Assembly (NCBI GenBank): GCA_964398185.1
Contig: CAYNML010000007.1
Span: 1-64,000 of the forward strand
Length of the DNA: 64,000 nt
DNA from: Fen-1058 sp964398185
GTDB lineage: Bacteria > Chloroflexota > Anaerolineae > Fen-1058
Reading direction: 5' to 3'
Shown: one piece after another, positions 25,267-33,458 of the stretch
Layout: each line of letters opens with the position of its first letter
How positions within the stretch are numbered: the first letter of the stretch is position 1
Notes under the pieces: generated by a model
The model's input: only the letters and a program-made list of their open reading frames with translations
Databases searched by the model: none
Told to the model about the DNA's origin: nothing
Position numbers and translations under genes: made by a program

Positions 25267-25340
25267 CGCCCCCGGCGGGACTTGAACCCACAACCTGCGG
25301 ATTAGAAGTCCGTCGCTCTGTCCAATTGAGCTACGGGGGC
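25267..25340 (-). tRNA. tRNA-Arg (TCT)
   Basis: 74-nt cloverleaf on the minus strand. Acceptor GCCCCCG pairs with CGGGGGC, the D-arm is AGCTCAATTGGACAGAGC, the anticodon loop CTTCTAA carries TCT, and the T-arm is GTGGGTTCAAGTCCCGC-like. CCA is not encoded. Confidence 0.95.
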
Positions 25341-25345
25341 AGTCA

Positions 25346-26053
25346 TCAGCCTTCTCGCGGAACGGCCGCGCGCAGCGCTCGCTCGAAGTCGCCGTCCGCA
25401 ACAAAGGCGCAAAAATCTTCCAGGCTGGCAAAGACCCGGGTGGTCAGACAGCGCACCACCCAATTATAGATCAACGGCGAGATGGCGAAGACGGGTTTGC
25501 CAGCATGATAGGCCGACCAGATTTCCAACGCCGTGCCCATGCTGGCCTCCGGCAAGTAGACCACCACGGCGTCGGCTTGTCCGGCCGACTGCGCCAGCGC
25601 CAACAGCGTGCGGCGCGCTTCGTCGGTGTCGTAGTTGACACTCTTCGGGTGCAGCTCAAACGGATCGATCACTTCCACATTGGGCACATGCTGGCGCAGG
25701 CACTGGCCGATGATGTGCCGGTAATCCTGCGCGTCGATGGTGTTTTCGCAGCGCGAGCCTTGCATGATGCCGCCGATGAACACCCACTGCGGTTTGTGCC
25801 CCGCCCGATCGGCTCCACCCACCACCGGCGGAAACAAGCGCACAAAATCGCCGGCATGCAAAGGCGCGTCCAGGGTGGCGGCTTCGCCGTTGACGAAGAC
25901 GGCGTGTACGCGCTGGGGTGGAATGCTGAAGTGGGCGGCTGCCTGGCGCGCCGTCGCCACGGCCTCGTCGACCTCGATCTCGAATTGGTCGAGCGTGGCG
26001 TCTGGGGGACGAAAGTCGCGCAAGATGCCGTGCAGCTTGACGGTGATCTTCAT
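25346..26053 (-). CDS. MoaD/ThiS-like domain fused to a nucleoside 2-deoxyribosyltransferase-like domain
   Basis: 235 aa. Residues 1-80 look like MoaD/ThiS: short beta strands (MKITVKLHGILRDF), VHAVFVNGEAATLDAPLHAGDFVRLFPPVVGG, ending in the Gly-Gly that is the free C-terminus in true sulfur carriers. Here GG is followed by another domain (~88-235) starting WVFIGGIMQGSRC and continuing VIDPFELHPKSV, ADAVVVYLPEASMGTALEIWSAYHAGKPVFAIS. This is the pattern of the nucleoside deoxyribosyltransferase/DUF4406 fold, with D and E in the usual active-site strand-helix. Its ATG overlaps the stop of the upstream gene by four bases. Function unknown. Confidence 0.7.
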   Translation of the reverse strand: MKITVKLHGILRDFRPPDATLDQFEIEVDEAVATARQAAAHFSIPPQRVHAVFVNGEAATLDAPLHAGDFVRLFPPVVGGADRAGHKPQWVFIGGIMQGSRCENTIDAQDYRHIIGQCLRQHVPNVEVIDPFELHPKSVNYDTDEARRTLLALAQSAGQADAVVVYLPEASMGTALEIWSAYHAGKPVFAISPLIYNWVVRCLTTRVFASLEDFCAFVADGDFERALRAAVPREG

Positions 26054-26490
26054 CCGGCTGTGGGGCGTATGCCCTGGTAGACCTGCTTGCCGCCGATCGT
26101 TCTGAGGATGGTGTCGGCATCCCGATCGATCCGCTCGGCGAGTTCACGCGAAGTCAAGGGTTGGTTGTCGTTGGTCAGGAACACGCGGAAGGCCGCATCG
26201 ACGATGCTGGAGTGCTCGTTGATGAAGCCCGGCTGCCGGGCGCAGTGCGCCTGCATCAGCAGCACCAGCGCATCGACGCGCCGCACTTCGGCGGTGGCCG
26301 GATCAATCGCATCTACCAGATCGCCGTCCAGATCAGCTTCGGCCAGCTGTTCGCGGTGCTCGGCGCACAGGTGGCTGCGCAGGTAGACGCGCAGATCGCG
26401 GTCGCCCTTGTTCCACCATTCGTAGTCGATGTGAAAGGGTGTGTCCAGCGTCGGTCGCAAAGACCGGATGGGTTTGGTCGGTAATGTCAT
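26050..26490 (-). CDS. Conserved hypothetical protein with C-terminal helical (possible HTH) region
   Basis: 146 aa, no signal or membrane segment. The N-terminal part has TPFHIDYEWWNKGDRDLRVYL and IDPATAEVRRVDAL; the C-terminal part PLTSRELAERIDRDADTILRTIGG reads like a helix-turn-helix, ending VYQGIRP. I recall similar unnamed proteins in other Chloroflexota, and no function is known to me. Overlap with the 25346-26053 gene (ATGA) implies translational coupling. TGGTATAAT at 26544-26552 (minus) is a plausible promoter. Confidence 0.6.
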   Translation of the reverse strand: MTLPTKPIRSLRPTLDTPFHIDYEWWNKGDRDLRVYLRSHLCAEHREQLAEADLDGDLVDAIDPATAEVRRVDALVLLMQAHCARQPGFINEHSSIVDAAFRVFLTNDNQPLTSRELAERIDRDADTILRTIGGKQVYQGIRPTAG

Positions 26491-26594
26491 GGGCCGTTAA
26501 GCCAGTCAAAGAAATCGGCGGCTCCGTGGGGAGACCGCCGTCGATTATACCACTAACATCCGCGTTGCTGGCAACGGGCGGGCGCCGTCGATCT

Positions 26595-28163
26595 TCAGCG
26601 GGCCAGCCAGTAACCATCGCCCATGGCGCGGAATTTGGTCTGCGTGATCAGGGCGGCGAACAGCGGGCCGGGCGGCGTGCGCTTGATCAGATTGATGGCC
26701 GCATACAAGGTGCGGGCATGCACATTGCCCTGCGGGCTGAGCTTGGCCAGTTCGGGCAGCAGCTGCTCCAGCAAATCGGGCATGTAGGTGCCGCGCTCGT
26801 CGGCGTGCTGCCACACCTTGTCGATGCTCTGGGCGTCGTCCACAAACACGATCATCTGCTCGTCGTAGTCGCAGGCGATGGGGCGCTTGAGCATCTCGAA
26901 GGTGAGACGGCCGTCTTTGGGTACGGCCACGCGCACCCATTCGCGGCGCAGGCGGTTGCCCTGCAGGCCGACCACCACCACGCCGGGTTCGGATCCGCGC
27001 CGCAGTTCGATGTAGGCCCCGGCGGGCACATCATTGGCCTGATACCACGCATCCAGGCCAAAGGCGTAGTGGCGCTCGCGCACCACCCAGCCGGGCCAGC
27101 GTTTGCCGGTGCGGGCATCTTCAAACTGGAAGCGGATGCGGTGCGTGCGCCCTGACGGGAACAGCTTGGCGATGGTCGGTGACAGCGGCACGGTCCCGCT
27201 GCGGCGATGCGGATACAACAAGGTGAAGGTCACTTCGTCAACGGGCTCTTCCGGCGCCGGCAGCTGCGCGAGTTCGTCGTCGATCGTGCGTTCCGCCCGC
27301 AGCAGATCGGGCGTGAGCGTGCCGGGCACATCCGTGGGGGTGTACTTGAGCCGTGCGGGCGTGGTGATCACTTCAGACGGTTCAAGGCGGTTGAGGAACC
27401 ACAGCACTTCACCGGCCGGACCCACTTCGTCAAACCGTTCGTCATTGAACAAGGCGTAATTGAGCGAGAAGACCTGCAGCGCGCGGTTGACTTCGGCGGG
27501 CAGACCCAGTTCGGGCAGCAGCGCTTCGGTGGGCAGCGGGCCGCCGCCGTTCATGTCCAGCACCGCTTCGGCGATGTTGAGCTGGCCTTCGTTGAGTTCC
27601 ACCAGCAGGCTGCGCGGAAACCACTTGCCGGCCAGCCAGACGAATTCGGGGCTGTTGCGCAGCAGTTCGCGCAAATGCGGGACGAAGGTATCCTTGTAGC
27701 GCGCGTAGATCTCTTCGGGCGGCACCAGCTCATCGGTGGGCGACAGCAGGACGGCGTCGTCATTCAGGCGGTGATCGCTGTTGAGCTCGGCGGCAAATTC
27801 GCGGACGCCGCCGCCCTCCATGTTGACTTGAATAACCTTGAACGGCTCGGCGACATCGGGGTTGTAACCGGCGCGCACTGCCGCGACCCGGCCCACCGCA
27901 AAATCGAGCGCGGGGAAGACCACCTGCTCGTCCACCTGATAGGCGCGCTTGGGCTGGTACAGCGTGCCCTGCGCCTGGCGCTTGCGGCGGATGGCGTATT
28001 CTTCACGCTCGACGCGATGGCGAATGAGCGCCTGCGCCAGTTCGTCGCTGCTGCGAGGTTGTTCGTCTTCCACGAAGAGGTTGAGTAGTAATTCGCGATC
28101 GTCGCCGCTGAGGGTGAATCGGCTGCCCCAATAGTCGGGGCTTTGTGTTGCGCGGGTTGACAC
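26595..28163 (-). CDS. Conserved hypothetical protein, 522 aa
   Basis: Soluble and acidic, without signal peptide or membrane segments. Residues ~70-130 (YQPKRAYQVDEQVVFPALDFAVGRV..., AELNSDHRLN) look like a small beta-barrel followed by a helix. Residues ~340-420 contain a second beta-rich domain (HRIRFQFEDARTGKRWPGWV). The C-terminal ~80 residues are helical (LLEQLLPELAKLSPQGNVH). No catalytic motif seen. It is first in the minus-strand run with the 146-aa protein and the MoaD-like fusion. A TGGTATAAT at 28208-28216 precedes it. Function unknown. Confidence 0.6.
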   Translation of the reverse strand: MSTRATQSPDYWGSRFTLSGDDRELLLNLFVEDEQPRSSDELAQALIRHRVEREEYAIRRKRQAQGTLYQPKRAYQVDEQVVFPALDFAVGRVAAVRAGYNPDVAEPFKVIQVNMEGGGVREFAAELNSDHRLNDDAVLLSPTDELVPPEEIYARYKDTFVPHLRELLRNSPEFVWLAGKWFPRSLLVELNEGQLNIAEAVLDMNGGGPLPTEALLPELGLPAEVNRALQVFSLNYALFNDERFDEVGPAGEVLWFLNRLEPSEVITTPARLKYTPTDVPGTLTPDLLRAERTIDDELAQLPAPEEPVDEVTFTLLYPHRRSGTVPLSPTIAKLFPSGRTHRIRFQFEDARTGKRWPGWVVRERHYAFGLDAWYQANDVPAGAYIELRRGSEPGVVVVGLQGNRLRREWVRVAVPKDGRLTFEMLKRPIACDYDEQMIVFVDDAQSIDKVWQHADERGTYMPDLLEQLLPELAKLSPQGNVHARTLYAAINLIKRTPPGPLFAALITQTKFRAMGDGYWLAR

Positions 28164-28207
28164 TAATCAGGCTCCTGCTGCCAAACGCTAGGGTAGTTGC
28201 GGGCGCG

Positions 28208-28216
28208 ATTATACCA
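28208..28216 (-). promoter_or_regulatory. Extended -10 promoter element (TGGTATAAT)
   Basis: Minus-strand TGGTATAAT 45 bases before the ATG at 28163, next to a heptad repeat tract. No clear -35. Confidence 0.5.
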
Positions 28217-28220
28217 CGAA

Positions 28221-28283
28221 CAATTGGCAATGAACAATGAACAATGAACAATTTTCAATGATCAATTTTCAATGATCAATGTT
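28221..28283. repeat. Heptanucleotide repeat tract, 9 units
   Basis: CAATTGG, CAATGAA three times, CAATTTT, CAATGAT, CAATTTT, CAATGAT, CAATGTT in perfect register. It lies in the divergent spacer between the 522-aa gene and the DUF2007 gene. Confidence 0.95.
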
Positions 28284-28325
28284 ATACTGAACATAGGCGG
28301 TTGAATCACAGCATAGGAGGCGGCG

Positions 28326-28604
28326 ATGTTCGGTAAAGAGTTGAATGTGAAGCGGGACGGCTTCGAGTTGGTGTATCGCGCGGCGGGATCGATGGAGGCC
28401 GAAGTGATTAAGGGCCGCCTGGAAGCCTCGGGCATTCCGGCGCTGCTGGATGCGGAATCGCAGATGCTGCCGTTCTCTGTGGCGAATATGGGCGAGGTGC
28501 GCATTCTGGTGCCTGTCGAGAAGGCCGACGAAGCGCGGGAGTTGCTGGGGGCGGAGGGTGACGAAGAGGATGAGCAAGCGCCTCCAGGCGACGCGACGGC
28601 ATGA
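28326..28604 (+). CDS. DUF2007 domain protein
   Basis: 92 aa. FELVYRAAGSMEAEVIKGRLEASGIPALLD and VRILVPVEKADEARELLG match DUF2007, a small alpha/beta fold related to signal-transducing PII-like proteins. The C-tail is acidic. AGGAGG lies just before ATG 28326. Single gene between the heptad tract and a terminator. Specific partner unknown. Confidence 0.85.
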   Translation: MFGKELNVKRDGFELVYRAAGSMEAEVIKGRLEASGIPALLDAESQMLPFSVANMGEVRILVPVEKADEARELLGAEGDEEDEQAPPGDATA

Positions 28605-28633
28605 TGCTTTGTTGCCACCGTAGTTGATGTGAA

Positions 28634-28669
28634 ACGGGACGTTGTGCCGATGTCGGCACAACGTCCCGT
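28634..28669. terminator. Bidirectional terminator hairpin
   Basis: A perfect 17-bp stem (28634-28650 with 28653-28669) and two-base loop, followed by GTGTTTT. It lies between converging genes at 28604 and 28760. Confidence 0.8.
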
Positions 28670-28759
28670 GTGTTTTACGCAATGTCGTGCAGTGATCTAA
28701 TCTGTTTTCAACGACGGTTCCGCTATCCGCCGACTGTCTCATCGATAACGGCTGATCTG

Positions 28760-29242
28760 TTACCTCACAATCAGCACCAATACCGCATCCATCGTGGTGC
28801 TGGTGATCAGCGCCGTGGCGATGATGACGCCGGCCAGCACGGCGGCCATGGCGACGTTGCCGCGTCCGATCTCGGCCCATTCGTCGATGCTGCCCGTCAG
28901 CCGCGTGAAGAGCCACAACGACAGACCCAGGCTCACCACCGCCAGCACGATGCCGACGAGCACCTGCACGCCATGCAGCAAGATGCGATAGACCACCGCA
29001 TCCGTGGCGGTCGCATCGAGATTTAGCGCCAGCGGCGCCAGCGCGGGCCGCAGCACAATCCCCACACCGATGATCATCGCGCCCAGGATCACGCCCACGG
29101 CCAGGTTGCCTTTGCGCAGCTCGTTCCATTCGTCGATGCCGCGCGTCGCCTTGTCGAACAGCCACACGCTAAGATACGCCACAATCGCGGCGGCGACAAC
29201 CGCCACGAGGAACTGCACACCGGAGAAGAAGAGGTCGGCCAT
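28760..29242 (-). CDS. DUF350 membrane protein
   Basis: 160 aa with about four membrane segments in two homologous halves, each ending in a GIDEWNELRKGNLAVGVILG-like or SIDEWAEIGRGNVAMAAVL motif. This I/D-E-x2-x-I/L-x-GN pattern typifies DUF350 (YjfL). Function of the family is unknown. It lies just downstream of the M23/LysM gene on the same strand, 24 bases after its stop in transcription order. Confidence 0.85.
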   Translation of the reverse strand: MADLFFSGVQFLVAVVAAAIVAYLSVWLFDKATRGIDEWNELRKGNLAVGVILGAMIIGVGIVLRPALAPLALNLDATATDAVVYRILLHGVQVLVGIVLAVVSLGLSLWLFTRLTGSIDEWAEIGRGNVAMAAVLAGVIIATALITSTTMDAVLVLIVR

Positions 29243-29265
29243 GTTGGAAGCTCCTTGAAAAATAT

Positions 29266-30579
29266 CTACGGAAACACTTGCCGCGTGAATTGCATGGGAT
29301 CGACGTTGAGGCCGCCCACGCGCATGTCCCAGTGCAGGTGCGCGCCGGTGGACAGGCCGGTGTTGCCCGACAGCGCGATGAGATCGCCTTGTTTCACAGC
29401 TTGCCCCGGCGTCACCTTGAATTCCGAAAGGTGCCAGTAGCCGCTGTACAAGCCCCAGCCATGATCGATCACCACGGCGTTGCCGCGCACGGCCAGCGGT
29501 TCAGCGACCATCACCACGCCGTCGGCGGGGGCGTAGACCGGCGTGCCGCCCGGAATGGCGAAGTCGGTGCCTTCGTGATAGCTGGTCATGGGGCCGCCGC
29601 CGTATGAGCGGCGCGTGCCGAAGGGCGAACTGATGCGAATGAATTGATCGACCGGCACGCGGAAGAGGCCGTTCCAATAGCGCTGCGGCGTGAACACGCT
29701 CCACGTGGCGTTGAGCTTCTCGCGCTCGGCGGCGATCAGCGCCGGATCGAGCAGACTCTGCCGATCGCCGGAGAGGATGATGTATTCCGAGTTGTAGTGG
29801 CCGGGGCGAATCTCCACATTCGAGGTCACCGCGGTCGGCGAGGCGTTCTCGCGCGTCGCCGTGATGACGAGGTGGTGCAAGCCCGGCGCGACACCGCTGA
29901 CCGGATGCGCGCCGACGCCCACCAGACCGATGTACCGATCGCCGTCCACTGCGAAAGGAAAACTCCACGCGCCGAACTGCCCGGTCAGCGATACCGGCTG
30001 CGAGGTCCGCACGGTGACGGCCATGACGCTGCCCTGATACAACGGCAGTTGTCCCACCTCGATGTCGGTAAAGGGCGCGGGCAGGGGCGTGGTGGGCTGC
30101 GCCACACCGGCCTGATTCGATGTCGCCTCGGCCGGGATGATCAACTGCTGGCCGGGAATGATGAAGCCCGATCGATCGAGGTGGTTCGTCTCGATGAACG
30201 ACTGCACCGACGCGCCATAGCGCAGCGCGATGTTGAATAAGATCTCGTCGGCTTGCACGGTGTGCAGACGATGGACGACCGTCGCCGGTTTGTCGGTCAG
30301 CGTGCCGCGCTCGGCTACTTCAACCGTCGCCGCCGGCAGCGTTAACTTGAGGCCGACGTAGATCTGATCGGGGTTGATGAGGCCGTTGGTTCTGGCAAGT
30401 GCGGCCGTGGTCAAATCGTAGCGCCGTGCGATGCTGTCCAGCGTGTCGCCCGGCTGCACCACGTAGAAGGTCGGCTGCGATTCCTGCGCGGCGGCGATCG
30501 GCAACCCGATCGGGCTGCCGAATCCGATCGAGCACGCCACCAGGCCGCCGAGCAATAGCAGGGTTAGTCGTCTGCGCAC
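29266..30579 (-). CDS. LysM-M23 peptidoglycan endopeptidase
   Basis: 437 aa. Signal peptide or lipoprotein-like N-terminus (LTLLLLGGLVACSIGFG), two LysM domains (~33-80 FYVVQPGDTLDSIARRY; ~105-150 VHRLHTVQADEILFNIALRYG), a central beta domain, then an M23 catalytic domain (~320-437). Zinc ligands are visible in SYHEGTDFAIPGG (H, D) and GAHLHWDMRVGG (HxH), with SGYWHLSEF and LSGNTGLSTG. Predicted to cut peptide cross-links outside the cytoplasm. I chose GTG 30579, which follows GAGG and lies five bases after the stop of the DUF192 gene. A longer frame to 30765 would run through that gene. Confidence 0.88.
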   Translation of the reverse strand: MRRRLTLLLLGGLVACSIGFGSPIGLPIAAAQESQPTFYVVQPGDTLDSIARRYDLTTAALARTNGLINPDQIYVGLKLTLPAATVEVAERGTLTDKPATVVHRLHTVQADEILFNIALRYGASVQSFIETNHLDRSGFIIPGQQLIIPAEATSNQAGVAQPTTPLPAPFTDIEVGQLPLYQGSVMAVTVRTSQPVSLTGQFGAWSFPFAVDGDRYIGLVGVGAHPVSGVAPGLHHLVITATRENASPTAVTSNVEIRPGHYNSEYIILSGDRQSLLDPALIAAEREKLNATWSVFTPQRYWNGLFRVPVDQFIRISSPFGTRRSYGGGPMTSYHEGTDFAIPGGTPVYAPADGVVMVAEPLAVRGNAVVIDHGWGLYSGYWHLSEFKVTPGQAVKQGDLIALSGNTGLSTGAHLHWDMRVGGLNVDPMQFTRQVFP

Positions 30580-30583
30580 GCGA

Positions 30584-30937
30584 TCATTCCTCAAAGCGCA
30601 GCACGTCGCCGATCGTGATGTGATCCAACAAAGCGGGCGGACCTTCCAGCACGTAACGCGCGGCTTGCGGCGAGGCGTAATAGGGCCGCCATGATTTGGC
30701 GAGGACGCTGTGCACCACTTTGAAATCCTCATCCAGCCAGACGGCGGCAATGTCGAACGGCACAAAGAACATGTGAATCGAGGTCGCGGCGATGCTCGAG
30801 CGGGTTTCCACCAGCACCAGGCCCTCGTCGGGAGCGATCGCCCGGCGGAACATCAAGCCGCGCAACTTCGCTCCAAACGAGTCGCACCATTTTATCCGCT
30901 GCAACAACGGCTGTCCCTGAGCATTGATCACTTTCAT
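30584..30937 (-). CDS. DUF192 family protein
   Basis: 117 aa. CDSFGAKLRGLMFRRAIAPDEG, SIHMFFVPFDIAAVWLDEDFKVV and ARYVLEGPPALL match DUF192, a small beta-rich family of unknown function that is often secreted. Here no signal peptide is present. A minus-strand AGGTATAAT at 30956-30964 lies about 20 bases before the ATG, giving a short leader. The 29266-30579 gene follows closely, so an operon is likely. Confidence 0.85.
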   Translation of the reverse strand: MKVINAQGQPLLQRIKWCDSFGAKLRGLMFRRAIAPDEGLVLVETRSSIAATSIHMFFVPFDIAAVWLDEDFKVVHSVLAKSWRPYYASPQAARYVLEGPPALLDHITIGDVLRFEE

Positions 30938-31084
30938 CGCGTGGCACCGCTCTCGATTATACCTGATGTGCGACCCGGCCGCGCCATCAGGTACAATTTT
31001 GACAAACGAGGCGCAAAGCGGTTTGACCAAATCGCCGGTCGGGGCTAGAATGTCGCCTCGATCCTAGGAAGGGAGAAGATCACG

Positions 31085-33244
31085 TTGAGTACCTATCAAG
31101 TCACGCCTCCTGTTTTTTCGCTGCCCAAGCCACTCGCTGAGCTGGGCGAACTGGCCTACAACCTGTGGTGGTCGTGGAATCCCGAGGCCCTGCGCTTGTT
31201 TCGCCGGATCGATCCGGTGTTGTGGGAACGAGCCGGCCACAACCCGGTGCGTTTCCTGCAGCAAGTGGCGCGCAAGAATTTGAACGCCGCGGCGCAGGAC
31301 AACACGTATCTGGAAAGTTACCGGCATGTGATGGCGGCCTTCAACGAATACATCAATGCCGATAAGACCTGGGCCCGCGCGACGCATCCCGAGTTGAACG
31401 GCCGCCCGATCGCATATTTTTCCACCGAGTTTGGCCTGCACGAAGCGCTGCCCATGTATGCAGGCGGCTTGGGTGTGTTGAGCGGTGATCACTTGAAGGA
31501 AGCCAGCGATCTGGGCTTGCCGCTGGTGGCCGTGGGCTTTCTCTACCGGCAGGGCTATTTCCGCCAGCATATCACTGAAGATGGCTGGCAGGAAGCCATC
31601 AATGAAAATCTGAACCTGGCCGAATCGGCCATCCTGCCGGTGTTGGATGAGAACAAGCAGCCGCTCACCGTGCCGGTGAGCATGTGTGATCGGGTGGTGA
31701 ACGCCCGCCTGTGGCACATTCAGGTGGGGCGCGTGCCGCTGTTCCTGATCGATACGGATGTCGACGGGAATTCGCCGGCCGATCGTGAATTGACGACGCG
31801 CCTGTACTACAGTGATCTGGAACGCCGCTTGCAGCAGGAAATGATCCTGGGCATCGGCGGGGTGCGGGCGCTGCGCGCGCTGGGTCACAATCCGGTGGTG
31901 TGGCACATGAATGAGGGCCATTCGGCGTTCAGCAGCCTGGAACGGCTGCGGGAGTACGTCGCCGCGGGCGAGCCGTTTGAGGCCGCGCTGCACAAGGTGC
32001 GCGCTACCACAATTTTCACCACGCACACGCCGGTGCCCGCCGGCCACGATATGTTCCCGGCGTGGATGATGGAGAAGTACTTCTCGCATTGCTGGTCTCA
32101 GCTCGGCCTCGATCGCGATCAGTTCATGGCGCTGGCTTCCGAGCAGCAGCCGTGGGGCGAAGTGTTCAGCATGTCGCTGCTGGCGATCAAAGCGTCGGAG
32201 CGCATCAACGGCGTCAGCGAACTGCACGGCCAGGTCTCGCGCCAGATGTTCGCGCATCTATGGCCGGAGCGGCCCGTGGAGCAGGCGCCGATCGGCCACA
32301 TCACGAACGGCGTGCACACCGGCACGTGGCTGGCGCGGCGCATGAGCCTGTTGTTCGATCAGTATCTGCCCGCCGCCTGGCGGGCGCGCATCGACGACCG
32401 CGCCATGTGGGATGCCGTGTTGGACATTCCCGATCAGGAGTTGCTGGAAGTGCGCCGTCACCTCAAACGCCAGCTGGTCAGCTTTGCGCGCGAGCGCGCA
32501 CGGGCCATGTGGACAGCCGGCCAGGCGCACCCCATCCAGATCGTCGCGGGCGGCGTGCTGCTCGATCCGTATGCGTTGACCATCGGCTTTGCGCGGCGCT
32601 TTGCCACCTACAAGCGCGCGGCGTTGATGCTGCGCGATGTGCGCCGGCTGGTGCGGCTGGTCAACGATCCGGCGCGTCCGCTGCAGATCATTTTTGCGGG
32701 CAAGGCGCACCCCGCCGACGAGCCGGGCAAGCGCGTGATTCAAGAGCTGTATCGCTTTGTGAAAGAGTCGTCGCTGAGCGGTCGCATCGTGTTTCTGGAA
32801 GACTATGACATGAATGTGGCGCGTCATCTGGTGCAGGGCGTCGATGTGTGGCTCAACACGCCGCGCCGCCCCATGGAAGCCAGCGGCACCAGCGGCGAGA
32901 AGGCCGGCCTGAACGGCGTGTTGAATTTCTCGGTGCTGGACGGCTGGTGGCGCGAGGGTTACAACGGCGAGAACGGCTGGGCCATCGGCGGCGATGCCGA
33001 CTACGCCGATCCCGAAGCGCAGGACGCGGCCGACGCCGAAGTGTTGTTCGATACGCTCGAACAAAAAGTGGTGCCGCTGTACTACGAGGTCGATGCGCGC
33101 ACCGGCATTCCCGCGGGGTGGATGCGCATGGTGAAGGAATCCATTCGCACCATCGCGCCCATGTTCAGCACGGCGCGCATGCTGAAGGAGTACACCAGCG
33201 AGATGTACGTGCCGGCCGCCACTGACACGATCGTGAAACCTTAA
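31085..33244 (+). CDS. glgP: Alpha-glucan (glycogen/maltodextrin) phosphorylase
   Basis: 719 aa. GT35 family; releases glucose-1-phosphate from alpha-1,4-glucans with a PLP cofactor. Visible: LAYNLWWSWNPEA (N-terminal feature of the TIGR02094 type), ALPMYAGGLGVLSGDHLK, VWHMNEGHSAF, HTPVPAGHD, HITNGVHTGTW, GFARRFATYKRA and the PLP lysine region GTSGEKAGLNG. The TTG start at 31085 is the furthest upstream with a ribosome site (AAGGGAG). It works with the debranching enzyme at 39092-41059 (glycogen breakdown), though unlinked genes lie between. No glycogen synthase is in the window. Confidence 0.93.
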   Translation: MSTYQVTPPVFSLPKPLAELGELAYNLWWSWNPEALRLFRRIDPVLWERAGHNPVRFLQQVARKNLNAAAQDNTYLESYRHVMAAFNEYINADKTWARATHPELNGRPIAYFSTEFGLHEALPMYAGGLGVLSGDHLKEASDLGLPLVAVGFLYRQGYFRQHITEDGWQEAINENLNLAESAILPVLDENKQPLTVPVSMCDRVVNARLWHIQVGRVPLFLIDTDVDGNSPADRELTTRLYYSDLERRLQQEMILGIGGVRALRALGHNPVVWHMNEGHSAFSSLERLREYVAAGEPFEAALHKVRATTIFTTHTPVPAGHDMFPAWMMEKYFSHCWSQLGLDRDQFMALASEQQPWGEVFSMSLLAIKASERINGVSELHGQVSRQMFAHLWPERPVEQAPIGHITNGVHTGTWLARRMSLLFDQYLPAAWRARIDDRAMWDAVLDIPDQELLEVRRHLKRQLVSFARERARAMWTAGQAHPIQIVAGGVLLDPYALTIGFARRFATYKRAALMLRDVRRLVRLVNDPARPLQIIFAGKAHPADEPGKRVIQELYRFVKESSLSGRIVFLEDYDMNVARHLVQGVDVWLNTPRRPMEASGTSGEKAGLNGVLNFSVLDGWWREGYNGENGWAIGGDADYADPEAQDAADAEVLFDTLEQKVVPLYYEVDARTGIPAGWMRMVKESIRTIAPMFSTARMLKEYTSEMYVPAATDTIVKP

Positions 33245-33351
33245 AGCGACACGGCGCAGGATGAAACCACGGAGGCGTGGAATCACGGAGGTGCTTGATT
33301 GACTCTGTGGTTCCGCGCTTCTGTGCGTTTTGGCCGATAATTATTCCGAAC

Positions 33352-33433
33352 GTCGTTCCCGCGTGTTTTTAGCGGGAATCCAGCGGCCTGCTAGATTCCA
33401 GATGGATGCCCGACTCAGGCACTTGGGCATGAC
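33352..33433. repeat. Dispersed repeat with two inverted-repeat modules, copy 3
   Basis: GTCGTTCCCGCG...AGCGGGAATCCA then GATGCCCGA...CTTGGGCATGAC, the longest copy (82 bp). It lies upstream of the PfkB kinase and contributes a spurious N-terminal extension to the longest reading frame. Confidence 0.8.
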
Positions 33434-33458
33434 GATCGAAAAACTTCAGGTGATGACT

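Noticed and set aside
33330..33458. Upstream extension of the PfkB gene
   Set aside because: It lies in the dispersed repeat and adjacent spacer; ATG 33459 has a ribosome site and begins the conserved fold.
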